Positions 18,367-28,266 of a stretch of DNA of 64,000 nt are shown here, in pieces. Position 1 is the stretch's first letter. Each line of letters starts with the position of its first letter. The position numbers and the translations under genes are program-made. The notes below the pieces were generated by a model. The model made no database searches. It was not told the DNA's origin and was given only the letters and a program-made list of their open reading frames with translations. This stretch comes from Bacteroides zhangwenhongii (GTDB lineage Bacteria > Bacteroidota > Bacteroidia > Bacteroidales > Bacteroidaceae): positions 1,488,001 through 1,552,000 of the forward strand of contig NZ_CP059856.1 of assembly GCF_009193325.2 (NCBI RefSeq), written 5' to 3'.

Positions 18367-19770
18367 ATGGAAGATAAAAATAAGAAAGATATAAATAGAA
18401 GAGATTTCATTAAGATTGTAGGTATTAGTGCAGCCACGTCAACAGGGCTATTATACGGATGCTCTTCAAAAGGAACTTCCTCTTCAAGCAGCGCAACAGG
18501 AGAAGGAGAGGTGCCTACCGATAAAATGACTTACCGCACGTCTCCGACTACCGGTGACCGTGTTTCACTCTTGGGATATGGTTGTATGCGTTGGCCTCTC
18601 AAACCTGCTCCCAACGGTAATGGTGAAGTAATCGACCAGGATGCCGTGAATGGACTGATTGATTATGCAATCGCTCACGGAGTAAACTATTTCGACACAT
18701 CTCCGGCATACGTACAGGGCTTTTCCGAAAAGGCAACGGGTATTGCATTGAGCCGTCATCCCCGTGACAAATATTATATCGCCACCAAGTTATCCAATTT
18801 CTCTCCCGATACATGGTCTCGTGAAGCATCGCTCAAGATGTACCACAAATCATTTGCGGACCTGCAGGTAGATTACATTGATTATATGCTGCTTCATGGC
18901 ATCGGAATGGGAGGAATGGAAGCCCTTAAAGGACGCTACCTGGATAACGGAATGCTTGACTTTCTGGTGAAAGAGCGGGAGGCAGGCCGTATCCGCAATC
19001 TGGGATTCTCCTATCATGGGGATATCGAAGTATATGACTACCTGCTTTCACGGCACGATGAATTCAAATGGGATTTTGTGCAGATACAGTTGAACTATGT
19101 AGACTGGAAACATGCAAAAGAAACCAATACCCGGAATACGGATGCTGAATATCTGTATGGAGAATTGCATAAACGAGGAATTCCATCTATCATCATGGAA
19201 CCGCTTTTAGGAGGTCGTTTGTCTAAATTGAACGACAATCTGGTGGCACGGCTCAAACAACGCCGTCCAGAAAGCAGTGTCGCTTCCTGGGCTTTCCGTT
19301 TTGCCGGTTCATTTCCGGACATTCTGACTGTATTAAGTGGTATGACTTATATGGAGCATCTGCAAGATAATCTCCGCACTTATTCTCCTTTGGAACCGTT
19401 GACAGATGAAGAAAAAGAGTTTCTCGAAGAAACGGCACAATTAATGTTGAAATATCCAACGATCCCTTGCAACGACTGCAAATATTGTATGCCATGTCCG
19501 TATGGATTGGATATACCTGCTGTGTTGTTACATTACAACCGTTGCGTCAATGAAGGGAATGTCCCCAGGAACGGGCAGGATGAGAATTATGCAAAAGCCC
19601 GGCGCGCTTTTCTAGTCGGATATGACCGTAGCGTGCCCAAACTTCGTCAGGCAAGCCATTGCATCGGTTGTAACCAGTGTGTGGCACACTGTCCGCAGAA
19701 CATTAATATTCCGAAAGAGCTGCATCGGATAGATCAGTTCGTAGAACAATTGAAACAGGGTACTTTATAA
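18367..19770 (+). CDS. Exported aldo/keto reductase with C-terminal 4Fe-4S domain
   Basis: 467 residues. The N-terminus has a Tat-like twin-Arg motif (NRRDFIKIVG) and a lipobox (GLLYGC), so it is predicted to be a folded, Tat-exported lipoprotein. The (beta/alpha)8 aldo-keto reductase fold follows, with NYFDTSPAYV carrying the Asp/Tyr pair, ATKL the Lys, and MLLHGIG the His of the usual tetrad. Two C-terminal Cys clusters (CNDCKYCMPCPYGLD and CIGCNQCVAHCP) bind 4Fe-4S centres. The gene lies directly after the polyferredoxin gene, so it may receive electrons through iron-sulphur centres rather than from NADPH. Substrate unknown. Confidence 0.9.
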   Translation: MEDKNKKDINRRDFIKIVGISAATSTGLLYGCSSKGTSSSSSATGEGEVPTDKMTYRTSPTTGDRVSLLGYGCMRWPLKPAPNGNGEVIDQDAVNGLIDYAIAHGVNYFDTSPAYVQGFSEKATGIALSRHPRDKYYIATKLSNFSPDTWSREASLKMYHKSFADLQVDYIDYMLLHGIGMGGMEALKGRYLDNGMLDFLVKEREAGRIRNLGFSYHGDIEVYDYLLSRHDEFKWDFVQIQLNYVDWKHAKETNTRNTDAEYLYGELHKRGIPSIIMEPLLGGRLSKLNDNLVARLKQRRPESSVASWAFRFAGSFPDILTVLSGMTYMEHLQDNLRTYSPLEPLTDEEKEFLEETAQLMLKYPTIPCNDCKYCMPCPYGLDIPAVLLHYNRCVNEGNVPRNGQDENYAKARRAFLVGYDRSVPKLRQASHCIGCNQCVAHCPQNINIPKELHRIDQFVEQLKQGTL

Positions 19771-19778
19771 AAGAAAAG

Positions 19779-20198
19779 ATGGAAGAATTAATCAATTTAC
19801 TACATACGGGAGAATATTCCTGTACCATTGCCAACAAAGGAGAGATCCGTACTTTCACTCAACGCGGTGTGGCTGATATCTATGATTTACTGACCCGGGA
19901 ACCGGAGTTTCTTAAAGGAGCCTTGATTGCTGATAAGGTGGTCGGAAAGGGAGCTGCCGCCCTGATGATTCTGGGAGGTATCAAAGAATTATATACCGAT
20001 ATTATCAGTACCAAAGCTCTAGAGTTACTTCAGAAATCAGATATAAAAGTTGGTTTTACAGAGAAAGTACCTTTTATCTGGAATCGTAACCATACAGGAG
20101 GATGTCCTGTAGAGACAATGTGCAGCGAAGTGGAATCAGTAGAGGAGATACTACCGCTAATTGGTGATTTCCTCGAAAGAATCAGAAGTAAAAAATAA
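19779..20198 (+). CDS. DUF1893 domain protein
   Basis: 139 residues, soluble, no signal peptide. The whole length fits DUF1893: an N-terminal TGEYSCTIANKGEIRTF stretch, RGVADIYDLL, ADKVVGKGAAALMI and a Cys-containing C-terminus (GGCPVETMC). The family resembles the cytidine-deaminase fold but has no agreed function. It begins 8 bases after the aldo-keto reductase stop and belongs to the redox operon. Confidence 0.82.
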   Translation: MEELINLLHTGEYSCTIANKGEIRTFTQRGVADIYDLLTREPEFLKGALIADKVVGKGAAALMILGGIKELYTDIISTKALELLQKSDIKVGFTEKVPFIWNRNHTGGCPVETMCSEVESVEEILPLIGDFLERIRSKK

Positions 20199-20231
20199 AA
20201 GAGTAATTTGCACTTAAAAAAAACAATAAAC

Positions 20232-20744
20232 ATGGAAACAACTACTGTAAAGTTCTATTCACTAAATTACAACGATGTGAAAACCTATTGGGCAGCCTTG
20301 TTATTCATCGTTGGTAATATTCTTTTCCCCCAATTATTCCATCTCATGCCTCAAGGAGGAATAATCTGGCTACCAATCTATTTCTTCACACTGATTGGAG
20401 CTTATAAGTACGGATGGAAAGTCGGCTTATTGACAGCTATCCTTTCACCTATTATCAATTCCTTATTTTTCGGTATGCCCGCTCCTGCAGTATTACCCGC
20501 AATTTTACTGAAATCCATACTGCTTGCCATAACTGCCGGTTGGGCTGCACAACGTTTCGGACGTATTTCCATCCCGGTATTGATTGGTGTAGTATTTATT
20601 TATCAGGCCGTAGGTACTTTAGGAGAATGGATATATAATGGTAATTTTTACAGTGCTATTCAAGATTTCCGTATCGGAGTTCCCGGGATGTGCCTGCAAG
20701 TATTAGGAGGCTATACATTCATCAAGTATCTGATTCGCAAATAA
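20232..20744 (+). CDS. ECF transporter S component (substrate-binding membrane subunit)
   Basis: 170 residues from ATG 20232 (the TTG at 20208 is in frame but less likely). About five or six hydrophobic segments and a compact size fit S components of energy-coupling-factor vitamin transporters. No A or T subunit is encoded nearby, so it would use a shared energising module elsewhere. Substrate is not evident; membership of the redox operon suggests a cofactor or precursor. Its stop is one base away from the end of the convergent HTCS gene. Confidence 0.78.
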   Translation: METTTVKFYSLNYNDVKTYWAALLFIVGNILFPQLFHLMPQGGIIWLPIYFFTLIGAYKYGWKVGLLTAILSPIINSLFFGMPAPAVLPAILLKSILLAITAGWAAQRFGRISIPVLIGVVFIYQAVGTLGEWIYNGNFYSAIQDFRIGVPGMCLQVLGGYTFIKYLIRK

Positions 20745-20745
20745 A

Positions 20746-23700
20746 TCAATCGGTCGCCTCTTCCTCTTCGGGTTCATCTTCTACTACAACAACAGGGGAG
20801 AGGCTTTTTCCTTCTTTAGCGTACGTGCTAGGACTCATTCGATAATATTTTTTAAATACTTCCCGAAAATACTTTGTTTCCGAGAAACCACTCATATCTG
20901 CTATTTCTCCGATATTATGTTTACCTTCTTTTAATAATCGCGCTGCATATTTTAAGCGAGTCACCCGAATTAATGCTGTCGGAGATTGTCCGGTCAACGC
21001 TTTCAATTTACTATATAAACTAGTACGGCTCACTCCCTGCAATTCACAAAGCTTGTCAACGCAAAAATCAGTATTATCGATATTCTTTTCAATATTTTTC
21101 TTGACCTCCGATATGAATTTCCAGTCGAGACTATTCATTCCATTTGCTGATGGTACAGGCTCGGAGTCTATTTCAAGATTAGCATACCGCTGACGCAATA
21201 AAGCACGGTTGGACAAAAGGTTGGCAATACTTGCCTTCAATAACTTCACACTGAAGGGTTTGACGATATATTCATCTGCACCGATTGCGAGTCCATCAAG
21301 AATATTTTTCTCATCCCCCAAAGCTGTAAGTAATAATACCGGAATGTGTGAGGTTTCAACATCCTTCTTAATAGCAGCACAGAGTTCATCTCCTTGCATT
21401 TCAGGCATCATAACATCGGAAAGAATAAGTTCCGGCCAGAATTCTTTTACTATCACTAAAGCCTCCCTGCCATTACAACAGGCTTGCACATAATATTGGG
21501 GAGAAAGCAGACTAACCAAGTAAGAACGTAATTCATCATTATCTTCTACAATAAGGATACGTTGCATTTCTTTCTTGACTGTGACAACTTCTGTATTTGC
21601 TACATTTGAAAAAACATTCGGAACTGTTAGTTCCGGTGTTTGTAGCTGAATCTTAGGGGAGGAAGCCGAAGTTGCCTCCTGAGTACTCTTATTGTTTTTG
21701 GGAAATATAATTTGAACAGTCGTCCCTTGATGTTCCACACTTTTAATCTGAATCTTACCCTTGTGCAGACGAACCAACTTTCCAACCAACATTAGTCCTA
21801 TGCCACTGCCCGTGACTTTAGAATTGATGGCATTACTGGCACGGAAATGAAGTTTGAACAACTTCCGTTGTTCAGAGGCAGGAATACCGATACCTGTATC
21901 ACTAATAACCACCTTCCAAAAATCATTCATATCAGAGACAGAGACACTGACCTTGCCATTTTCTGCTGTATATTTCAATGAATTCGATATAATATTTTTC
22001 AGAATAGAATCCATTTTCTCTTTATCAAACCATACATTCAAGTAGTTGAAATTACTCTTATAAGTAAAATCTATATGTTTGATAGTAGCATACGAAGAGA
22101 AACTACTGCATACATCCTTCAAATATGTGTTCAATTCATATTCTGAGATGCTCAACTCGGAAGAATATATGTCAGCACGTTCAAAGTTGATAAGATTAGT
22201 CGCCAATCGCAAAAGGGAGTCTACATTCCTTAATGCAGCCTTTGTACGGGTTATTCCGGTGTCAGTAAGCGGTTCTTCGTCTAGAAGTTCTTCCAAAGGC
22301 GCTTTTATCATAGTAAGTGGAGTCCGTATATCGTGAGCTGTATTAATAAAAAATTGGGTTTTCTCATCTGATATGTTCTTTTGTTTCCTGAGATTTATCA
22401 CACGTAAAATAAAAGAGAATCCCCAAATAACCAATAGTACATAACATAGGATAGCCCACCAACTCAACCAAAAAGGGTGTGCGATAATGACTTTCATTGT
22501 ACGTTCTTCAAAAATAACATCATGCTCTTCTCTGGATATAGCGCGTACGTGTAAAGTATATTTTCCCGGAGGCAGATTGGTGAAACGTATCAGGCTATTC
22601 TCTCCCGGCAGTGTCCATTTTTCATAGAAACCTTCCAATTTCCAGGAATAAAGTACATTACCCGGAGAATCATAATTGATAGTGGAAACTTTGAGAGAAA
22701 AGGTATTTTGGTCATGTTTCAGTTTCAACACACCTGTTTCGTCTATACATTCTTTTAAAGGAGAGTCTTTGCCGTCCGGATAAACAGGCTGATAAGATAC
22801 ATGAAAATCACTGAATATCATTCTGGAAAATTTATAAGAAGGGAACTTTACATTCTCCGGAACTTCAATAGCCCCGTCCGTACTACCAAATACAAAACTT
22901 TTATTCATACGTAATGTACCCGAAGAAGCATTAAAATAGGCAGGTAATAATCCTTCTCCTCTAGTCCAGTTATGAAAATGTTTCTCTTTTGCAAAGAAAC
23001 AAGTAATACCATTTTCCGTACTCATCATAATACGACCGTCCACTTCAGGTAAAATTGTAAAAATCCGATTGGAAACTAATGCGGAATTGTCTGTATAATA
23101 GTGCTCAAAAGACTGTTTCTGTATATTGTATACAAATACTCCTGCTCCATTCGTACCAATATATAGCAATCCATTATTTGCCTGGTAAAGTGAATTGATA
23201 TATACACCTTCCAACTCTGATCCAACATATTGATATTTACCGGAGTTTCTATCCAATAAGTATAATCCGGAGGCTGTTCCAATCCACATATGGTCTTTGT
23301 CATATTCAACAATTGAAGTGATAGATGACACTCCCGGATATAGGCGTACCTCATTCGTTTCTAAATCAAAGCACTTTAGATTATAATATCCCCCGGACCA
23401 TATATTTCCTTTCGAGTCTTTTATCATATCACGGATATATTTATCGGGGCGCATATTAACGGAAGTAAGCAGGTATGGAGAGAAATATTCAACGGACAAC
23501 TTATGCTTGTTTATTTTATAAATTCCCGAAGTATAGCCTCCTGCCCAGATAATGCCGGGAGAAACCTCACACAAAGTAATAAAGATATGATTTTTATCTT
23601 TTAATTGACGGTCAAAAGAACTTAGGAATGAATGCCATTGTCCTGTGGAGGAGTGGTATAAACTAATTCCATTGCTGGTTCCAAACCATAAGTCTCCATC

Positions 23701-24759
23701 GCTATCCTCAATTACCGCATGCACCTGATCATTGATTAATGATTGTTTATTACCCATTGAATGTTTCATCCAATGATAATTCTCATACCGATAATCTATA
23801 ACAGTGATTCCGGTAGGGTAGTTGGAAAGCCAGATTCTCTTTTCTTCATCGACAAAAACATTATTAATATTATTACCATTCATTTCATTATAGCTTTGAT
23901 AGTTGGCTATAATGTATTGCTCCATCTGGCAGGTATTTATATTAATCTTATAGACTCCCATCCCTTCAGTTGATATCAATAACTGTGATTCATCCAATGG
24001 TGCCATGCAGGTAATACTTACATCACTTAAATCAACTTCGGGCCTTATTATTTCCCGGTTATTCATATCATATACAAATAGGCCTCTCTCAAACGAACCG
24101 ATAAGCAGTCGTTTTGATGCTTGATGGTAATATAATGCGTTTACCTGCACATGGAAATAATCCAATGTTTCGGTAGGAATAATTTTCAAAGTACCATTTT
24201 CCAATTTAAGATATCGAACACCAGTCTCCGTTGATATAAAAAAATGATGATCGTCCACTTGTTCGATTGCAGTGATGTTGCTGTGTAGAATATTGGTAGA
24301 TTGAAGTATCTGAGCATTTTCTGTGTTATACAGTAATATGGAGTGTTTACGGCATAACCAAATATTATTATTCCGGTCCATATAGCCGTAACTAATGGTT
24401 TCCAGACTATTCGGCAACTTATATACCAGCTTGAAATCATCATATTTCCTTTCATATTGAAAGATGCGTCCTTGTTTGCCAATCACCCATGTCCCTATAT
24501 GGGGATTGGTATATATCCACCCTAAATGAATAGGAGATTCCAGAGTCTTGTCATCTTTATTCAGTTTATAATGTTTGATATCCTTGCCATTGTAACGATC
24601 CATACCTTCATTGGTAAGAAACCACATATATCCTTCAGAGTCTTTTTGTATGCTGAATATTCTTCGATTGCTCAAACCATCTTCTATCCCTATATATTTG
24701 TATGTTTGTGCAGTGACCAAAATAGGAAAAAAGAGAAAAATATAGATGATGTATTTCAT
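20746..24759 (-). CDS. Hybrid two-component system sensor/regulator (HTCS), second copy
   Basis: 1337 residues. A signal peptide (about 1-17) is followed by propeller repeats (YMWFLT, DLWFGTSNG, MWIGTASGLY), a Y_Y_Y domain, one membrane segment near 770-790, a HisKA domain with His809 in NTAHDIRTPLTM, HATPase, receiver with Asp1115 (ILSDVMMPEMQG), and an AraC-type HTH ending in an acidic tail. Unlike the first HTCS it has no polysaccharide genes next to it: an efflux operon lies 134 bases upstream of its start on the same strand and an ECF S-component gene converges on it. Its target genes are not obvious. Confidence 0.94.
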   Translation of the reverse strand: MKYIIYIFLFFPILVTAQTYKYIGIEDGLSNRRIFSIQKDSEGYMWFLTNEGMDRYNGKDIKHYKLNKDDKTLESPIHLGWIYTNPHIGTWVIGKQGRIFQYERKYDDFKLVYKLPNSLETISYGYMDRNNNIWLCRKHSILLYNTENAQILQSTNILHSNITAIEQVDDHHFFISTETGVRYLKLENGTLKIIPTETLDYFHVQVNALYYHQASKRLLIGSFERGLFVYDMNNREIIRPEVDLSDVSITCMAPLDESQLLISTEGMGVYKININTCQMEQYIIANYQSYNEMNGNNINNVFVDEEKRIWLSNYPTGITVIDYRYENYHWMKHSMGNKQSLINDQVHAVIEDSDGDLWFGTSNGISLYHSSTGQWHSFLSSFDRQLKDKNHIFITLCEVSPGIIWAGGYTSGIYKINKHKLSVEYFSPYLLTSVNMRPDKYIRDMIKDSKGNIWSGGYYNLKCFDLETNEVRLYPGVSSITSIVEYDKDHMWIGTASGLYLLDRNSGKYQYVGSELEGVYINSLYQANNGLLYIGTNGAGVFVYNIQKQSFEHYYTDNSALVSNRIFTILPEVDGRIMMSTENGITCFFAKEKHFHNWTRGEGLLPAYFNASSGTLRMNKSFVFGSTDGAIEVPENVKFPSYKFSRMIFSDFHVSYQPVYPDGKDSPLKECIDETGVLKLKHDQNTFSLKVSTINYDSPGNVLYSWKLEGFYEKWTLPGENSLIRFTNLPPGKYTLHVRAISREEHDVIFEERTMKVIIAHPFWLSWWAILCYVLLVIWGFSFILRVINLRKQKNISDEKTQFFINTAHDIRTPLTMIKAPLEELLDEEPLTDTGITRTKAALRNVDSLLRLATNLINFERADIYSSELSISEYELNTYLKDVCSSFSSYATIKHIDFTYKSNFNYLNVWFDKEKMDSILKNIISNSLKYTAENGKVSVSVSDMNDFWKVVISDTGIGIPASEQRKLFKLHFRASNAINSKVTGSGIGLMLVGKLVRLHKGKIQIKSVEHQGTTVQIIFPKNNKSTQEATSASSPKIQLQTPELTVPNVFSNVANTEVVTVKKEMQRILIVEDNDELRSYLVSLLSPQYYVQACCNGREALVIVKEFWPELILSDVMMPEMQGDELCAAIKKDVETSHIPVLLLTALGDEKNILDGLAIGADEYIVKPFSVKLLKASIANLLSNRALLRQRYANLEIDSEPVPSANGMNSLDWKFISEVKKNIEKNIDNTDFCVDKLCELQGVSRTSLYSKLKALTGQSPTALIRVTRLKYAARLLKEGKHNIGEIADMSGFSETKYFREVFKKYYRMSPSTYAKEGKSLSPVVVVEDEPEEEEATD

Positions 24760-24811
24760 ATAGCCATTTGTTTTTAACCACTTTTAATAAGCATAGGGAA
24801 ATAAAAGTTAA

Positions 24812-24843
24812 CAAACTTATACAAAAGCAATGAGAAAAACAAA
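24812..24843 (-). promoter_or_regulatory. Bacteroides promoter of the second HTCS
   Basis: On the minus strand TTTG (24843-24840), a 20-base spacer, then TAAGTTTG (24819-24812). Both boxes match the consensus; the leader is about 45 bases. Confidence 0.75.
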
Positions 24844-24861
24844 GAAATACAGAATATTCTA

Positions 24862-24884
24862 TTAAAAACTTTCATTTAGAAAGT
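24862..24884 (-). terminator. Terminator of the efflux operon
   Basis: On the minus strand ACTTTC-TAAAT-GAAAGT followed by a T-run, starting about 10 bases after the last permease gene. Short stem but proper T-tract. Confidence 0.6.
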
Positions 24885-24893
24885 ATTTTGCTA

Positions 24894-26081
24894 CTAAAGT
24901 TGTTTTTTATGACTTGCTAAGTTGCTTTTATAGACCCATATGCTAATAATGAAATAAACAATCGTCTGAATCCACAAAGTTATATATTCCGGTTTTATGT
25001 CTGCCATATCGGCACCCATAGAGTTTAACTTTACAAAAGCAAGTGTACCCGGTGCAGCCGGAAGAATATAGTGTGCTATTTTCCAATACCACGGCATTAA
25101 TTCCATAGGATAAGAAACTCCGGAAAGAAATATTAATCCAACCGAGAAAAAAGCAATCATGAGTAATGGAGCTTCCGAATCTGTAAAATATCGCGAAGCA
25201 GCCAATCCTAAAAAAGAAGTGGCCATCAGATAAGGTATTAACAATAATATAATGTAGAATCCATTTCCAATATTAGGAATACTAAAGAAATAGGGAAGGA
25301 GTCCTAATAAGAAAAAAGAAAAGACTGCATATAAGGCACAATATACAAAAGTTTTTCCCGTCACCAAACGAATGGCAACTCCCCAGCCACACCCAAAAGG
25401 TATATAAGCACGAATTCCTCTGTTGGCATGTTCGTCACCGGTCAACATACCTATCACCATTAGCAAAGTCTGGAAAATAATGATCATCATGACTGCCGGA
25501 ATCAGATAAGAACCATATCCTTCCGTATAATTATAGAGTGCAGTTCCCACTACATTTATCGGTTTTGCCATAGCTACTGCCAATAATCCTTGAGGGGGTA
25601 AGAAAACAGCGCCATCCGACCGATATTTATCATTGATAGCTAACATGACACGTGAAGAAGCGCCTTGTAATGCTTCAAAATAGAGGAAGGCATCGGTCGT
25701 TGCATATAAAGAAAATACAGCTTCATCTCCGCGAAATACCCGCTCCTCAAAATCATGCGGCAAGTAAAGTATTCCTTGCACTTTTCCTTCTTTCATCCAC
25801 TCTTTGGCTTCATGGTAGTCAATTGCCTGATCATAAATTTCCGCTTGAGGGGTCGCATCCAACCATCGAATAAAATTACGACTCAATTCGCTGTGGGAAT
25901 TATCAACAACGGCAACAGGAACATCCGTTACAATATTAGGAGCGTACATATAATTATAAAGCAATCCATACATGAAAATTCCTCCCATCAACACCAGTAA
26001 AACAGCATAGCTAGTACTTATGGCAAGAAACTCCCGACGGATAACAAATGATAGCTGTTGTAATTTACTTAATGTTTTCAT
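24894..26081 (-). CDS. ABC-2 type efflux permease (YhhJ-like), second of pair
   Basis: 395 residues: one N-terminal membrane segment, a large extracytoplasmic domain (about 45-170), then five C-terminal membrane segments, the layout of YhhJ/YbhR-type ABC-2 permeases. It overlaps the preceding permease gene by 17 bases, so the two are translationally coupled and probably form a heterodimer. No ATPase is encoded in this operon. Confidence 0.88.
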   Translation of the reverse strand: MKTLSKLQQLSFVIRREFLAISTSYAVLLVLMGGIFMYGLLYNYMYAPNIVTDVPVAVVDNSHSELSRNFIRWLDATPQAEIYDQAIDYHEAKEWMKEGKVQGILYLPHDFEERVFRGDEAVFSLYATTDAFLYFEALQGASSRVMLAINDKYRSDGAVFLPPQGLLAVAMAKPINVVGTALYNYTEGYGSYLIPAVMMIIIFQTLLMVIGMLTGDEHANRGIRAYIPFGCGWGVAIRLVTGKTFVYCALYAVFSFFLLGLLPYFFSIPNIGNGFYIILLLIPYLMATSFLGLAASRYFTDSEAPLLMIAFFSVGLIFLSGVSYPMELMPWYWKIAHYILPAAPGTLAFVKLNSMGADMADIKPEYITLWIQTIVYFIISIWVYKSNLASHKKQL

Positions 26082-27249
26082 ATTTATGACTTTCTATAGC
26101 TCGTTTTAAATGGGGTAGTAATGATAAAGCCAACAAGGGGAAGATGCAGAGTATCACCATTGACGGCCAAAGATAGATGAATCCACCACCTCCGTAAAGC
26201 ATGGTTTGTATCATCTCTGTAAAATGACGGACAGGGAACAGATAAGAGGCATCTCCTACTAACGGATACATATTAGAAACCGGAAAAGTTACTCCCGATA
26301 AAGTAGCCCCCAATGAACCTACCATAGAAACAACACTTATTACCAGAGAGACTGCCGGGAACAGGGAAAATATGAATAATCCGAGAGCCTGTGTAGCAAT
26401 AACAAAGAGTACGGTTATCATGTTTATCAGCCACCAGCTTCCTTGAAAAGGAATATGCAGGATACCGAACATGACATAATTACCCAGCCATCCTATCAGA
26501 ATATATATAAAGGTATAGGGGAGTAGTTTACCCAAAACGGCAGTTATCATATTGCCTTTAGCAGTAGCCAGCCAATCTGTAGCTGTGCGGAACTTGATTT
26601 CAATTCCGACTGTATACACAGTAGTCAGGAGAATCAATATCTGAAATAATACGAAAAAAAACGGCTGGCTCAGATAAACGGAATAATCCAAGCTCGGATT
26701 ATATATCGGGTGGTTGTTGGCTTGTACCGGTAACAGGAATGTAGTAATTTGCTGTTGGTCTGCCCCGAGAGATACCGCTTCCATTACAATGGGAGATAAG
26801 GATACGGGAGCCAATGACGTTTCAAAAGCAGCCATGAGCTCACCACCTACTGACAACAAGGCATAATGATAATAATAGGAAAGAGTTGCATTCTTTCCGG
26901 TGATAGCATTCTGTTCAAATCTCGGAGGTATGGAAAGATACCCGTAGATTTCTTTTTTCTGTACGGCCTCGCGGGCTGCAGCCTCATTTACATAATGTTT
27001 TACTACTTTAAAAGTGGGCACTGCAGAGATATTCCGTGTAATAGCCCGTGAAGTAGCAGTATTGTCCTGGTCGATAATGCCTATCGGGATATTCTCCATC
27101 TGCCCGTTACCGAAAATGGTAGCCATAAAAAAGAGAGTAAACAACGGCAGGACAATACAGACACCGAAATAAAGGCGTCGTGACGTCATTCGTCGCCACT
27201 CTCTGAGCAGTACGGAGCGAAAAGGTGAATATGTTTGTGATAAATCCAT
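26065..27249 (-). CDS. ABC-2 type efflux permease, first of pair
   Basis: 394 residues with the same layout as its downstream neighbour: N-terminal anchor, extracytoplasmic domain, and a C-terminal set of membrane segments. It starts 24 bases after the HlyD-type gene. Together with TolC-like and HlyD-like partners it should extrude a substrate across both membranes; the substrate (drug, bile compound or envelope lipid) is unknown. Confidence 0.88.
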   Translation of the reverse strand: MDLSQTYSPFRSVLLREWRRMTSRRLYFGVCIVLPLFTLFFMATIFGNGQMENIPIGIIDQDNTATSRAITRNISAVPTFKVVKHYVNEAAAREAVQKKEIYGYLSIPPRFEQNAITGKNATLSYYYHYALLSVGGELMAAFETSLAPVSLSPIVMEAVSLGADQQQITTFLLPVQANNHPIYNPSLDYSVYLSQPFFFVLFQILILLTTVYTVGIEIKFRTATDWLATAKGNMITAVLGKLLPYTFIYILIGWLGNYVMFGILHIPFQGSWWLINMITVLFVIATQALGLFIFSLFPAVSLVISVVSMVGSLGATLSGVTFPVSNMYPLVGDASYLFPVRHFTEMIQTMLYGGGGFIYLWPSMVILCIFPLLALSLLPHLKRAIESHKYENIK

Positions 27250-27273
27250 TCTATGATTAATTTTATTTGCCGA

Positions 27274-28260
27274 TTAATTTAGCGTTAGCAACACGGACAT
27301 ACCGGGACGCAGATTATCTACCTTTTGCGTCGGATGAGCATGAATCTCAAATGTACGCAAATCATAACTTCCGGTTTGCTTGGTTGATTTCCACGTGGCG
27401 AAGCTACCTAGCGGACTAATATAGTATATCTTAAATTCAACATCTTTTTTACCGATAGCAGGTATATCTGCGATGAAAGTTTCCCCCATTTTAAACTGCG
27501 GCATCAGATCTTCACGTACATTGAGAACAACATGTACGTCATCCATTACAACCAAACTCATGATAGGAGTACCCGGTGCAACCAGCTCTCCACGTTTTGG
27601 GAAGATGGTTGCTATTTGCCCGTCCTCCGGTGCTGTTAGCCGTGCATCGAGCAATAAAGCGGAAACTTCATCCACTGTACTTTTGGCAGCGTCTACCATA
27701 CTGGCGGCAGACGCTTTATCTTCTTTTTGTGCACCATCTACAGCCATCTGGTATTGTTCATACGCTGCACGTTCGGCTGCAACAGCCGCTTTATACATCG
27801 CTTCCACTTCATCTTTTCTCTGAGAAGTTATAACACTATCTTTATATAAAGTAAGAATACGATTATACGTTGTTTGAGCAAGACCGAGATCACTCTTTGT
27901 CTTGTTCCAGAGCTGTAATGCAGTAGCTACAATCTGGCGACGGGTTCCAGCATCTATTTTTTTATTCTGTTGTACGGCAACCTGTTCCAAAGCATTTACT
28001 TGTTGATACTTGGCATATATTTCAGGACTATTGATTACAACAAGAGTATCCCCTTGATGTACCCAATCACCTTCCCGGACAAAGAATGTGTCTATACGTC
28101 CGGGAAGTTTTCCACTAATACGAATTTCAGTCGCTTCCGCTTGCCCTTGGAGAACTAACGGTTGTTTATGCATCAATATAATTCCCAGCGCTGTAAAAAC
28201 GCCGACAGCGAACATAATAATGACGAAGGCCCATGAAAGGGTTCTACTAGCTAATTTCAT
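27274..28260 (-). CDS. HlyD/EmrA-type periplasmic adaptor (membrane fusion protein)
   Basis: 328 residues. An N-terminal membrane anchor (about 10-30) is followed by a biotinyl-lipoyl half (GKLPGRIDTFFVREGDWVHQ), a long alpha-helical hairpin (about 85-205) and the second lipoyl half with beta-barrel domain (LTAPEDGQIATIFPKRGE). It links the inner-membrane permeases to the outer-membrane channel. The start is 6 bases after the TolC-like stop. Confidence 0.93.
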   Translation of the reverse strand: MKLASRTLSWAFVIIMFAVGVFTALGIILMHKQPLVLQGQAEATEIRISGKLPGRIDTFFVREGDWVHQGDTLVVINSPEIYAKYQQVNALEQVAVQQNKKIDAGTRRQIVATALQLWNKTKSDLGLAQTTYNRILTLYKDSVITSQRKDEVEAMYKAAVAAERAAYEQYQMAVDGAQKEDKASAASMVDAAKSTVDEVSALLLDARLTAPEDGQIATIFPKRGELVAPGTPIMSLVVMDDVHVVLNVREDLMPQFKMGETFIADIPAIGKKDVEFKIYYISPLGSFATWKSTKQTGSYDLRTFEIHAHPTQKVDNLRPGMSVLLTLN

Positions 28261-28266
28261 TGTTTG

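Noticed and set aside
18367..18500. Integrated mobile element near the redox operon
   Set aside because: No transposase, integrase or terminal repeats are seen anywhere in the window.
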